Below are positions 24,640-38,656 of a stretch of 64,000 bases of DNA, one piece after another. Where the stretch lies: positions 20,015,584 through 20,079,583 of the forward strand of contig NC_133300.1 in assembly GCF_005239225.2 (NCBI RefSeq). Reading direction: 5' to 3'. Numbering within the stretch: position 1 is the stretch's first letter; the number at the start of each line of letters is the position of its first letter. The notes under the pieces are model-generated. The model did not search any database, was not told where the DNA came from, and saw only the letters and a program-made list of their open reading frames with translations. The translations under genes were made by a program, and so were the position numbers. This DNA is from Populus alba (Eukaryota; Streptophyta; Magnoliopsida; Malpighiales; Salicaceae).

Positions 24640-25425
24640 AGAAAAAAAAAAAAAAGCAAAATAGCTTACAGGTCTACGAAGAAGAAAAACAAGTGCTAGT
24701 GGATGATGAGATTAAGAGACTTGTCGGAATGACTTTCCAAGTCTATGAAAAAAAAAAGAAGCAAAATAGCTTAAACAACAAGTTCGTGGACACCTCGTTC
24801 CACAAGCTTGAAGAAAAACAACAACAAACAAATAATATACTAATGAAAATAATTGTAGGGCCCATGAAAAGATGATAGACAACAAATTGTTTGAAATGTC
24901 AAAGATAAATTATGATTGTTTGCTTCTAGAAATTATACTTCTTTATAATTCATAGAGAATTAATGGGTTTTTATTTTTTTATTTTTTTCAAATATTATGG
25001 AGTTGAAGGGTTTGGTTGAGAAAAAAAGTATATAAGTACACTGGTAATTACATATCCAACATATTAACAATAATTAAGAAAGTAAATTGTTTCCATCAAT
25101 TCAGATTAAGAAGTTAGAACCACTCTAAAATTCAGATTAAGAATCCAACAATAATTAATATGGAAGTAAATCAGCTTAACAAATATTTCTTTCTTCAACC
25201 AAATTAGCAACAATTAATTGATGATATTGATCTTTGGGAATCTTGACTTCACAAGTCTACGAAGAAAAAGAAGTGCAAGTGGATGATGAAATTGTCGGCA
25301 AATCACTTCAATCCATTAAAAAAGTCAAGGAAGAAACTTTTTTATTTCACAATATCAAATGAACACAACAAGTTAATGCATGTCTATGAAGAAAAAGCAA
25401 AGTAGTTTACACAACAAGTTGGAGC
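24640..25425 (+). repeat. Degenerate repeated coding-like units, origin unknown
   Basis: The motif 'gtctacgaagaaaaa' with 'gtg.atgatga.att' recurs near 24672, 24740, 25255 and 25384, usually followed by 'aagcaaaatagctta.acaacaagtt'. One stretch (24609-24875) is open for 88 codons and is Glu/Lys-rich. It looks like a decayed exon repeated several times. No family was recognised. Confidence 0.4.
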
Positions 25426-25430
25426 ATTGT

Positions 25431-26685
25431 TAGTGCAGATTAATTAGGGTAGGGGTCGGTTAGAGTTAGTTTACAATATAATAAATCGTGTAAGTATATA
25501 ATGGTACGTAGGAGGATTATGTAAGAGTCACGCAAGAAATAACAAAATCATTTTTCTGGCATTATCAGTTGGAAAAATATCAACTTACATTTTTTTAAAA
25601 ATTACAAATAAAATAGAAATTAATATACTAGAATTGAGAAATATAGACTTGAATGAAAATAAATAAAGATACTTAATTGAAAGAAATATGGAAACATATA
25701 GAATATCATCTCATCTCATCTCATAAACGTAGGGCATTTTCCAACTCCACATAGAAAGTTGACTTAATAAGAATCAATAAAAAAAACCTGAATTAACATG
25801 CGACCGGATGAAAATCAGGTTAAAAAAGTCATTAAATTTTTTTAAAGAAAAAATTAGATTAATTTAGCTGTCGTCCTTTATCGATTTGTAATTGAATTTA
25901 ATGACTATGACAGAAGTTGGTGAGCACGTGGAGCCGTGTTTTCTCAAGATGTAGTTTTTATTAATATCATCATTATTTGCCAAGCAAGTCCACCGGCGAT
26001 GGGCCACGGGTCAGAGAGGGTATTTACCAGCTAATAAAAACAAATTCAAAGAACCCCCCAACCACCTCCGTAAATACCCAACCACCTCCGTAAATACTCA
26101 ACCACCCCATTGTCGAAGCGTTTCCGCCCGCCGTGTATGCTACATTAGATCCAATGCCATTCTCCTTCAGAATGGCCTCACATGACGAAAATTACTATGG
26201 ATGAACACTATTTTGAAAAACCCAGTTCACTCAGAATTATTTGAACCAATTCAAGTAATAAATTATTAAAAATTCCAAACTTATTATTACAAGTGATGTT
26301 AAGATGTTTTCGTGTAAATATGAAGATACCATGCCAGCAGCCTTGTAGTGATTCTATTTCTAGTCAAATATGAGTACATAATTGAGAGCTGGACAAAGAA
26401 GACCAGACACGAGGAGGAATGGGCCTCTATGCTTACTTATTGAGCAAACCTCACATAAAGTGGCTCAGCAGTTACCTTGAGTTTCAACAAAAGTCCACAA
26501 AGTTTTCCAGTATTATGACAAATAATACTTGAAAATAAGTGCGATCAAACAAGCAAGCAGTCAACAAATGATTGACAAGCAAAGCAACATAAACGAGAGC
26601 AGCAATGCTTCAAATTCCTACTTACAATCTCTTTTCTTTGCTCACAAGACGATACCATATTTCAAAGTATGCTCCTTTTACTTCA
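25431..26685. other. No gene seen; short tandem repeat
   Basis: The only structure is a two-copy 'aaccacctccgtaaatac' repeat at about 26059-26100. Confidence 0.5.
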
Positions 26686-27478
26686 GTGGCACTCAAAATT
26701 TTGTTGATTTCCATCAGGCGGTAAACTGGTTGGCAAGCCAAAGGTCAATAAAGCCAATAGGACCAATGATCCCATCATTTTACTTGGACAAGCAGCTGGA
26801 GGACGATAAAGAGTACGGTCTCAGTCTCTTCAATCCCAATCAGGACGGGTGCAATGAGTGGCTAGATTCAAGGGAAACTGGCTTAGTGGTTTATGTGTCA
26901 TTTGGAAGCATGGCTGCACTTGGAGAGGAGCAAATGGCAGAAATTGCTTGGGGCCTAAAGAGGAGTTCCTGCTGCTTCCTGTAGGTAGTCAGAGAATCGG
27001 AAAGGAAAAAACTTCCAAGCAACTTTGTGGAGGAGTCATCAAAGAAATCTCTGCTTGTGACCTGGAGCCCGCAGCTAGAGGTTCTGGCTCACAAGTCCGT
27101 CGTTGGTTGCTTCATGACTCATTGTGGGTGGAACTCAACACTCGAGGCGTTGAGCTTAGGAGTGCCAATGGTGGCAATGCCAGAGTGGACTGATCAACCA
27201 ACAAATGCAAAGTGCATTGCCGATGTTTGGCATCTAGGGGTTATATAGAGTGAATGAAAATGAAAAGGGGATTGTCACTAAAGAAGAGGTAGAAGGGTGT
27301 ATAAGGGAAGTCATGGAAGGTGAAATTAAGAGGGAATGAGATGAGAAGGAACTCTGAGAAATGGATGAAACTGGCCAAAACAGCAGTGGATGAAGGCGGA
27401 AGCTCTGATAAGAATATTACGGAATTTGCAGCAGAACTTGCAATGAAGTTCCATGAAACCAAAGATTCAAAGGTGTGA
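26686..27478 (+). pseudogene. UGT74-like glucosyltransferase pseudogene, C-terminal half
   Basis: The intact family transfers glucose from UDP-glucose to small acceptors. Present are the 'IKPIGPMIPSFYLD' linker, 'VVYVSFGSMAALGEEQ', and the PSPG box with the [12 protein letters not shown] to THCGWNS to PEWTDQ order (27060-27200). Breaks: an in-frame TAG at 26982-26984 where the family has Trp, a frameshift near 27243, and another near 27337; the family stop is TGA at 27476-27478. The acceptor-binding N-terminal half (about 200 residues) is missing. Similarity fades upstream of about 26690 although the frame stays open to 26529. Assignment to UGT74 is by recalled motifs. Confidence 0.85.
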
Positions 27479-27916
27479 AAGCCTACATATGCATGGCCTT
27501 AAAACTTGAAAATGCATCTTATTTAGCTGATGTGGTTTGCCTCAATCATAAACTTGATTACACATCCACCTAATTCAACTAGATCAACACCATATGCAAA
27601 AGCATGATTTCTCAATCTGAAGAATAAACTTGACAGAGCATTTTATTTCCAAAGGCACGAGATATATCGATTTCTTGTTCTGTACTGTGTACCTATATCA
27701 TTTATATATTCATCAGAATTCACTTTTACAGCACTAGCAAGCATGTCCAGCTTTATCAATGAGCTGGGAAAACCAAGGTTACTTGTATATATATGACCCT
27801 AACAGATATGGGTCCTAATCACATTAGATGGCATGCCATTTTATCGTTAAATAAACTATTCGTTAGGTAGGGTACTATCCAGACAACAGCAGGAAAGAAT
27901 TTGAAGGAAAATTGTT
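27479..27916. other. No gene seen
   Basis: AT-rich spacer between two gene fragments; no frame or repeat supported. Confidence 0.5.
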
Positions 27917-28566
27917 TTACATCTCCCTCTCTTCAGTTGCTTTGGCATCTTCCGTCCAACTGCCTAATTTGACATTGTCTTCTACAAGAATCTTTCCATC
28001 TGTTCGATTCAAAATGATCTAGGCATCAGTTATACAAGGTAAAAAAGAAGAAAATACTAAATTTAGCAAATGCTCAACAAAATGACAAGAAGCAGAGAAA
28101 AACTACAAGGTAGAAGAAAAGCATCATGTTAATTTTCTGACCCTTGATAGATTTTCATAAGCAACTCAAAACACCCAATTGGATTGAGAAAATTATCTGT
28201 TGACTAGGTTCTTGGTAAATAAGAGGTATGACTTGTTTGCTTTAGCGGCGAAGAAATATTTTTTCATGTGGCATGGTAAAAAGAGGAAAGATGATAAGAT
28301 GTCTTCTATAATTCAGCAAAATAAGATGTGGCTTCTTAGAACCAAAACCAGTTTGCATGTAGGAGCTGAGCTCAAGAGAACAAATGCATTAATCCTCTAA
28401 TAAGAAGTGATGAATGTTGAAACATGCAGACACATTCAAAATGATACATCCTTCAAGTACATCGCAGCAGCTGATGAGTTTTTGGATGCCTTCCTTGCCT
28501 GATGTATCCTTCAAGTACATCGCAGCAGCTGCCACCTCCTCAGGAGTAACTTTCCCATCATAATCC
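27917..28566 (-). pseudogene. LETM1-like C-terminal fragment
   Basis: LETM1 proteins act in mitochondrial cation exchange and end in an EF-hand-like region. On the minus strand, an exon from 28566 (after a good acceptor at 28567-28568) reads DYDGKVTPEEVAAAAMYL and on to GKEGIQKLIS. A second piece (about 28015-27917) reads DGKILVEDNVKLGS and ends in an acidic tail and TAA at 27917-27919. Between them the normal join is lost: a 30-bp block containing 'tccttcaagtacatcgcagcagct' is directly duplicated (28449 and 28508). The rest of LETM1 (over 600 residues) is absent. The match is from recalled family sequence. Confidence 0.75.
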
Positions 28567-28650
28567 CTGCATGCAAGTAGGATTACTGGATGTGAGTGTC
28601 ATCACAGGATGGAGTTCATAAACCATCTTATTCCCTGTATTTGCATCCCT

Positions 28651-30131
28651 CTGCGTAGATGTTAAGGAAATTGAAGAGGCCAGGATTTTGAGGGAGATCT
28701 TGGAAGTGTTTTTTGCATATATTTCCATGATAAATGTGGGGCATCTGATTCCAATGTTGCAGTGGGTTGATATTACAGGCTACTTGAAGAAGTTGGATAG
28801 ACTAAATAAGAAGATGGATGTGTTCTTACAGGGACTGGTTGATGAGCATCGAGATGACAGGGACAGAAACACTATGATAAACCGGTTTCTCGCTTTGCAA
28901 GAAGAACAGCCTGAATACTACACTGATGACATAGTCAAATGATGTTTTTGTTTTGATTCACTCAATTTTTCTTACGGTTTGATCTTTTGGTATCATCTCC
29001 CCTTTCAATTTCTTAGAGTTTCATTCACTAAAAAGGGAAACAAAACCACAAATTATGCCTAAAGCCACCTGTTTTTCTCTCCACCGCTTCATCAAATTTT
29101 GTGTCAACGTATTAAACAATTCATCATGTATTTTTCTCAACCCGACCTAATCCAACGTATTAAACTAATAAATTTTTTTTGACAAGATAAAATCAACAAA
29201 ATAAAGATCATCATCGATGGTAGCATGACATGACATGCATCGCCATTAGATGACACGTGTGCAAACACGTGATAGATAGTTTTCCTTGTGTTTTTTCATT
29301 TCAGTTTTTAAATTAGCCAAATTAAGGAAAGAGAAAGATAAGGACAAATAATGGGAGAAAAAGAGAAAAAAAATTATTGGCATGCGCCAAATAATGGGAG
29401 AAAAAAATTATTGGCATGCGCCAAATAATGGGAGATAATGGAGAGAAAAAAGGAGAACAGAGACTGTAAACCCTTCTCATCTTAGCTTTCGGGTCGGAGC
29501 TGGCTTGAGTTTAATTCACTAAATATTTTGTGTAGGTGTTGTTGCTTGGGGGAACAGAGACTGTTGCTAAGGAACATCTATGGAATGGGCATTAGCCAAT
29601 CTACTCAACCATCCAGACGTGCTAAGGAAAGCTAAAGCAGAACTGGACGCTCAAGTTGGAGACCGCTTGATAGAAGACTCAGATTTTGCAAAACTACATT
29701 ACCTTCAGAGCATCATATCGGAGAATCTGCGTTTATGTCCGGTGACACCGCTTATACCACCGCACATGCCATCCTCCGACTGTACCATTGGAGGATACCA
29801 TGTCCCAGCTGGGACCATATTATTTGTAAACGCATGGTCTCTCCATAGAGACCCTACACTGTGGGATGAGCCCACAAGTTTTAAGCCTGAGAGATTTGAA
29901 TCTGCAGGCAGAGTTGATGCATGCAACTTCGTCCCCTTCGGGATGGGAAGGAGAGCTTGTCCTGGAGATGGCCTAGCAAAAAGAGCAATGATCTTAACTT
30001 TGGGATCGTTGATACAGTGTTTTGAGTGGGAAAGGGTTGGTGAAAACAAGATTGACATGGCAGAGAAGATAGCAATAACTATGTCAAAAGTTGAGCCCTT
30101 AGAGCTATGTGTAGAGCTCGCCCGATTCTAG
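28651..30131 (+). pseudogene. CYP81-like cytochrome P450 pseudogene, 5'-truncated
   Basis: Two exon remnants. 28651-28942 covers the end of exon 1, with 'LQWVDITGYLKKLDRL' and 'LQGLVDEHR'. 29536-30131 covers exon 2: I-helix GGTET, ENLR (the ExxR motif), PERF, and the heme loop FGMGRRACPG with its Cys ligand, ending at TAG 30129-30131. Breaks: the first ~200 residues are missing; no consensus splice donor is present after 28942, where the frame runs straight into TGA; the I-helix is frameshifted between 29545 and 29580. From 29580 the last 183 codons are clean, so the decay is probably recent. CYP81 is inferred from motif wording. Confidence 0.85.
29345..29440. repeat. Short tandem repeat in the CYP81 intron
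   Basis: The unit 'aaataatgggagaaaaa...ttattggcatgcgcc' occurs twice in full and a third time in part. Two CACGTG-like palindromes lie just upstream (29253-29270). Confidence 0.75.
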
Positions 30132-30185
30132 ACATGCTTCTCTCTTAAGTGATCAAAAAATATAAAATTGTCAAGAGTTTATTTG

Positions 30186-30835
30186 ATTGCCACTATTATA
30201 TGTATGTGTTTATTTTCAAAATATAATAATAATAAATTACCCCTTAGGGTTTGATTTTCTTATTATTTTTGGACATGATGATACCAATTGTTAAAATGAT
30301 ATTAAACTATAAACTGCAGCAAAAGTTTTTTTTTTCCCCTCAAGAAGGGGTAAAAATGAAGGTTAATGATAATAAACGTGGATTATCAAATTATATATAT
30401 ATATATATCAGCTTTTTTATCTACTATTATAATTTTTTTAATGTAAAAAATATGTTTAAAAAATCTGTTATATTTATTTTTTATGTCCATGACAAAGTAT
30501 AAGTAGATAATTAATATTTATTTTTTATGAAATAAATCCGTTAGTAATTATGGTATGGGTGGTAATTTTTTTGTAATTCTCGGTAAAATATCAACAGCCT
30601 GGGTAATTTTCTTATAACTCTCGGTAAAATACCTCTTGATGCCACTATTACATGTATGTGTTTATTTTCAAAAATATAATAATAATAAATTACCCCCTCG
30701 GGTTTGATTTTCTTATTATTTTGTGAAATTACGATACCAAACGTTATAATTGTATTCAACAATAACCTCCAACAAAGGTCTTTTTTGGCTCAAGGTGTAA
30801 AAAGGAAGGTTTAAGATAATAATTTAGCACCGAAA
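30186..30835. repeat. Direct repeat, about 190 bp, two copies
   Basis: Copies at about 30186-30385 and 30643-30835 share 'cactatta.atgtatgtgtttattttca', 'ataataataaattacccc', 'gggtttgattttcttattatt' and 'gatacca'. The 260 bp between them is AT-rich and includes an (AT)n tract at 30393-30408. The second copy ends about 130 bp past the stop codon of the ribosomal protein L3 gene. Confidence 0.8.
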
Positions 30836-30964
30836 ATATATTAGAGATAAGAATTTCCAAATTGAAGAAGACAAGGATGACAAGTGAATCCAGAATCAAA
30901 CCAACAGTTGAAGACTATTGAACAGTAATAGAAATCTAGCAAAGCTGATTCTCTCCATTGCAAA

Positions 30965-33678
<2,714 letters not shown>

Positions 33679-34548
33679 TCAACCTTTGATATAACCTCTG
33701 CAAGACTCGTGAGCTTCAATATTGTTTTACCTCAAGAACTAAAATATCAACAAAAAATAATATATCCAAAGAAAACAACAATAGTACTAATTCAGATTCT
33801 CCTTCAATAAATGTTTAAATATAAAATCCAACCAATAAGGACCATAACAATCAAAATATAATAATTTTATCTAGTATTTCAAAGACCCACAAAAAATTAA
33901 ATCGCTGTTAATATCATTAAATAGATCTAGTTGAAATCATCATAATAACAACTAAAATACTAATCAGAAATAAGCTTAAACTGAATAAAAATGATTTCAA
34001 AGTTTTTTTTACAATTAAGATATACTAATTTGAAATAAAGAAAAAGAAAGGACCACTATTGGTACCATAAAACAACCCTTTGAATTGTAAACTTACAAGG
34101 GTATTAACCACAAAACACCAGCAAATGAAAAGAAAAGATTTTTCCCCGAAAAAACCAGAGGCCTATGGCAGACATATTATCATGCCAATTCTCAAGCTCA
34201 TCGGTATTTCTTTCCAAAAACCCATCTAGGGTTTCGGCAAAAAAAGAGCCATTTCTGAGACTCCAGCCCTGATTACTCACCACTTTTCATAAAGGGAAAA
34301 ATTCTTTTCAAATCATCACCATGTAAAGTAGTAAATACCATCGCATGTACACAATCACAGTCACGAACCAATCAAATAAAAGTATAGAAAATAACATATA
34401 GCTTGACAAAACTAGTTCTTCTTCAGTTTTACAGCAAAAACAATCAAAAAAGAAGGATAAAAAAAAGCCTACTAGATCGGCAACAAAAGGCTAAAGAGAC
34501 AAAACTGAATATTTTCAGATAAACGAGAAAGAAATAGAACGATAGTAC

Positions 34549-34630
34549 CTCGGCAAAATGATAAGAGAGAAGGAGCAGAGAAGTTTTGAGAGAGGCAGTG
34601 GCTGGCTGCGAGGTGATGGACAAAAAACTG
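34549..34630 (-). other. Untranslated leader exon of RPL3
   Basis: A minus-strand exon that is inferred to end at a consensus donor (GTACT, plus-strand 34544-34548), just after 'catttttgccgag'-like leader sequence. A long intron (about 0.9 kb) separates it from the exon with the start codon; such a leader intron is common in plant ribosomal protein genes. Confidence 0.55.
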
Positions 34631-34639
34631 AAGTGTTTG

Positions 34640-34745
34640 CCTAGGTTTTTATAGTGTTTTTTTATTAAGATTTAACGGTTGGATTAGTGCCTTTGGGTTG
34701 ATATTGTCCGTTAGATGGATGGTTGCACCTAGTGTTAGGGTTTTC
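34640..34745 (-). promoter_or_regulatory. RPL3 promoter: TATA box and telo-box
   Basis: On the minus strand a TATA-like ACTATAAAAA lies at 34645-34654, and AAAACCCTAA (telo-box) at 34735-34744. Telo-boxes are enriched in promoters of plant ribosomal-protein and other growth genes, which fits the downstream gene. Confidence 0.6.
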
Positions 34746-34759
34746 TGCTTGTCAAAAGT

Positions 34760-35920
34760 TTATTGTGGCCACCAAATGCTCATCCTAGGTTAGATCCGAT
34801 CACGTGGCCTATTTCTATTAGATAATCCGAGCTCGGTTCATGATGGATAATGGATTACAGCTCGTTTGGAAAACTAGGCTAACTTATATTTTAAAAAAAC
34901 ATTAATTTTTAAATTTGTATTTTAAAAAATTTAATTTTTTTATTAAAATTAATTTTTTTATATTTTAAATTTTTTTTGTGCTGGTTTCAAAAATAATTTA
35001 AAAAAATAAAAAAAAAATCATTTCAACATGAAAGTTTTTGAAAAGCAATTACAACCACAATTTCAAATATGTCCTTAACGGGTAACTGATAAAAACTATT
35101 ATATATTAAAATATTATGTGAATTTTAAAAGAAATAACCACGATTAAAAAAACAATATGCAACATTATTGAATCCTAAAAAAATTAAATAAAACAAAATT
35201 ATTATTTTTTTTAGAAACACATCAAAAAGAATGAAAAAATGAAAATGAGACTGACTTACCAATGAATTTGAAAAAAAAAACTTTTGTGTACTTTTAAATT
35301 TTTTTAAAATGAAAAAAAGAAAAAAAATTATATGTTTTTGTAAAAAAATATTTTTAATCAATGAATATATTTTCTTCAATTTTCTATTTCCTGAATTTTT
35401 TTGTTAAAAAACTAAAAATTTTCAACATCCAAATATCACCTTAGTTTTTTGCCCTGGTCAGAGGTTTTTGGTGATCTTTTGGACTTGTTTTATTTTTCCA
35501 TTTTATTTTGTCTTTATTTAGTTTTTTGTCAAATAATGATAGTTATATGTAAGTTTTTTATTTCTAATTAGAAAATAAGTTTATTTTAGTTTTTTATTTC
35601 CTATTTGTTTTTAGAAAATTGAGATTTTTTCACATGCAAACATGATCTAGAGTTTTTTTTTTAATCTCCTTTTTTAATTTATTTTATTTTCTTAATTTAT
35701 CTAAATGGTTAGTCTTTATCGTAAATAAAAAAAAAAAAAACACAAGTTATGAAAGGCTTACATGCAAGCAAGTGAGCTAGTAGCTCAATCAATAATAGTC
35801 AAGAGGTAACGAGTCAACTAGGATGGAGGACATCTTTAGTTTGAATTCTACCACCTGTATTTTTAAACTCACATATAAGTGTGAGATCGATTAGGGATCT
35901 CGAGTTGATAGGCTCTCCCT
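34760..35920. other. AT-rich, no gene; partial MITE
   Basis: Mainly poly-A/T. At 34960-35070 a stretch ('ctggtttcaaaaataattt...gaaaagcaattacaaccac') resembles part of the GTGTTTGG-type MITE described at 38453. Frames here are compositional. Confidence 0.4.
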
Positions 35921-36036
35921 TATGGTTTGGATCCTAGAAGTGGTCATCCACTCGAGGTCGTGTCTAAAAGTGTGTCCATGATATATAAAAGACTTGCATG
36001 CAAAAATATGTCAACAAATAGATTAAAAAAAAAAAA

Positions 36037-36480
36037 AAAAAGGAATGAGCAATATGCATTTAAGGCTAATAGAAGACACAAATTGGTAAGGCTTGAATCA
36101 AGAGATTCAGTTTGGGTACATATAAGAAAAGAAATATTTCCTGAATAAAAAAGATCAAAATTGATGCCTCGATGAGACAGTTCTTTTCAAACCATATAGA
36201 GGATTAATAACAATGCCTACAAAATAGATATACTAGGCGAGTATGATGTTATTGCTACATTTAATGTTTCTAATCTCTTTTTATTTAATGGAGGTGAGGA
36301 TTTAAGAATGAATATTTTTAAGAAAAGAGGGAATGATGTGATCCAAACAACACTAAAAGATCCATTACAGGCTCTAGTTGGTCTAGTGATAAGACTTAGA
36401 GATAGGAAGGTTTGCAGAGGCGTTTAATGGATTTCTTTAATATATATGGGCTAAAATAGACTTAAAGACAATAGTAAATA
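36037..36480 (+). pseudogene. Ty3 retrotransposon polyprotein tail
   Basis: Reads the C-terminal end of integrase and beyond: 'VWVHIRKEIFPE', then 'RSKLMPR', 'INNNAYKIDILGEYDV.ATFNVSNL', and 'GNDVIQTTLKDPL'. This series is typical of a Ty3 lineage different from the Athila-type element at 3475. In-frame stops lie at 36146 (TAA), 36173 (TGA) and 36200 (TAG). Confidence 0.8.
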
Positions 36481-37160
36481 ATAAAGAACAATCCTTGATT
36501 AATTTAATTCATATTCAATAAGGGCTTTTATGAATGTATTAAGATATTACAAAAAGATTATAATAAAAGATTCAAATATGTTAGTTTTGACCTTTCATTT
36601 ATTTTGGTCATAACTAGAGTTATAGAAGGAATTTTAATGCAATTTTAGTTGCTTTGGAAAGTAGACATCCATAGATTTTCAGTGATATATGGTACTCCTT
36701 CTAAATCATTAAGACAAGAGAGAATTATGCATTTGAAGTCGAGTTTTGATTCTGCCAATAGATTATGAAAATGACTTTAGTCTTATTTAAATTAGTTGGG
36801 CTATTATTTTATTTATATTTTATTTATTATTAGGTATTATTTTAAATTAGGTTCATTGAATAATTATTATTTATTAGGTTTATGTTTATCCATATTCATT
36901 AAAATATATTCTATTTTCAAAGCACTCTTTTGAAGGAGAAATTTTCTGAAGTGAGACTATGAGACTATTTTCTTTTTAAAAAAATTGAAATTCTTGTTAT
37001 CTTTTGTGGTTGAGTGATTTTCATACTAAATTATTGATTGAACTTGCAAACTATTTAAAGGATTAATCAACTTTATTGTGATTTTATATTACTTATTCAT
37101 ATCTATTTATAGGCGTAGGGTAGAGGTGATCAATGCATATAACTTTGATTCTAAAAGACA
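36481..37160 (+). mobile_element. Probable 3' LTR of the Ty3 remnant
   Basis: It follows the polyprotein tail without a gene. Blocks such as 'gagttatagaaggaatttta' and 'ggcgtagggtagaggtgatcaa' fit the non-coding part and LTR of this kind of element. No second LTR or clear TG/CA ends were found. Confidence 0.4.
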
Positions 37161-37690
37161 GGTTTTTGTTGGATCAAGTTGCAAACCATTCAAATTTCAT
37201 TTTAATGAATCTTGGGAGGTGTCTATATCATATTCAACATGATCGAAGAAGTATATTAAGGTTGATAGGCACTTTATTAATGAGAAGTTAAATGAGAAGA
37301 CTATTTGAATCCTATTTGTAAAAACTGAAGAATAGTTAGTTAGGTAGCTAGCTTATGTGTTTACTAAATGCCTTCGTAGTAGGGTGTTTCACATTATTAC
37401 TTTCAAGATAAGCATGCATCTTCTTGAGGGGGAATATTGTTAGGAATAATTATTATTTATAGTGTGGAGTCAAGGGTAGAAAAGTAGTTTTATACTCTTT
37501 TCTTATATATATACTTGTGATGTAAGCCACTTAAATGATAGAATGAACTAATATTTGTTGTTACTTCATCTCATAACCTTTATTTCTTCTTTCTTCTTCC
37601 TCTATTTTTTTTATTTTCCTTCATCCATCTCTAAATAATCTTAGAAAAACAAATTGGTTTTAGAGCACAACAGTTATTAATGTTGTTTTG
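37161..37690 (+). mobile_element. Ty1/copia remnant: RNase H tail, PPT and LTR start
   Basis: At 37245-37435 the RNase H end is readable as 'RHFINEKLNEK', 'EQ(x)LA(x)VFTKCLR' and 'RVFHIIT', with stops and a frame change. The purine tract 'cttgagggggaata' (37421-37434) is followed by TGTTAGGAATAATTATT at 37437, a copia LTR opening. A TATA-like 'ttatatatata' lies near 37503-37513. The LTR end is unclear. Confidence 0.7.
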
Positions 37691-38452
37691 AAGGGGATCA
37701 ATTGTGTTCCTTCCTTCATTAATTCATCTCTAAATAATCTTAGAAATCAACTCGTAATCATTGTGCTCAATACATTAACTTGGTGATCATTTCGTCCATG
37801 GTTCCAATCATTAGTAATTTTATGGCTTTGTAATCCTAAGAGCATGACTAGCAAAGGTTTACTTAATAAAAATGCATTTTTGCCAACTGTTATGATTGGC
37901 ATTATGCATTTGTCTAACTTAAGTTCATCAACATTAATGTTTGTTAGGTGCATCAATTAATGCCAATTTTGCTTAACATACATATAGCATAAATCTCAGA
38001 TTTTATTGCCATTGAACTTATCGATAATGTTTTTAGCCAATAATTGGCTTCATTTTCTCCTTTTGAATATCATTTTCTCATTCTTTCGAGATTTTGAATC
38101 TTTTCTAATAATTTTATATTTTGAAGATTGTTAAGTTTGTTGAGCAATCAAAGGGTTGGTCATCTGTTGAACCATCAAAAGAAGACCATGCTTAAAATAT
38201 GATAATGAATGTTTATGAAGAGGAATTATATAATTTACCAACCATTGGCTTTGTTCATAGACGTCATCAAGGATTTTTTAAAAGACAGTTAATGTTTACC
38301 ATATGGCTTTTCATTCTCTTGTTGAGCTTAAAAATGTACAAGTAAATCTTCTCACATCTCTAGTGATATCCTGGCTAGCTAACCTCGTCTTCTCTATTGC
38401 TTTTATTTATCAATTATCTTGTTTTTTCTTAGTCACAATAGTCTATTCAAAC
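37691..38452. other. No gene seen
   Basis: AT-rich; no supported frame. Confidence 0.5.
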
Positions 38453-38656
38453 GTGTTTGGCAGTGTAATTGCGGTTGTTTTTCAAATAACTTTTCATGCT
38501 AAAATGCATGCCAATGATTTTTTTTTTATTTTTAAAAAAATATTTTTGACATCAGCACATAAAAATGATTTGAAAACACTAAAAACCATATTAATTTAAA
38601 GTTAATAAAAAAAATTATTTTTTTCAAAAACACTTTTTAAAACGCAAAAAACAAAC
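38453..38656. mobile_element. GTGTTTGG-type MITE
   Basis: Begins GTGTTTGGCAGTG, contains 'gctaaaatgcatgccaatga' and 'tttttgacatcagcacat', and ends 'cgcaaaaaacaaac', a worn complement of the start. Related copies are at 57545-57765 (reverse) and 55570-55800 (partial). I recall this as a frequent interspersed repeat of Salicaceae. Confidence 0.6.

Noticed and set aside
28200..28400. 66-codon frame between the two LETM1 exons
   Set aside because: Lies in the intron of the LETM1 fragment and has no family signal.
36375..36420. Stretch 'ctctagttggtctagtgataagac' considered as a tRNA-like piece
   Set aside because: In frame it matches the tail of the Ty3 polyprotein, and no cloverleaf could be formed.
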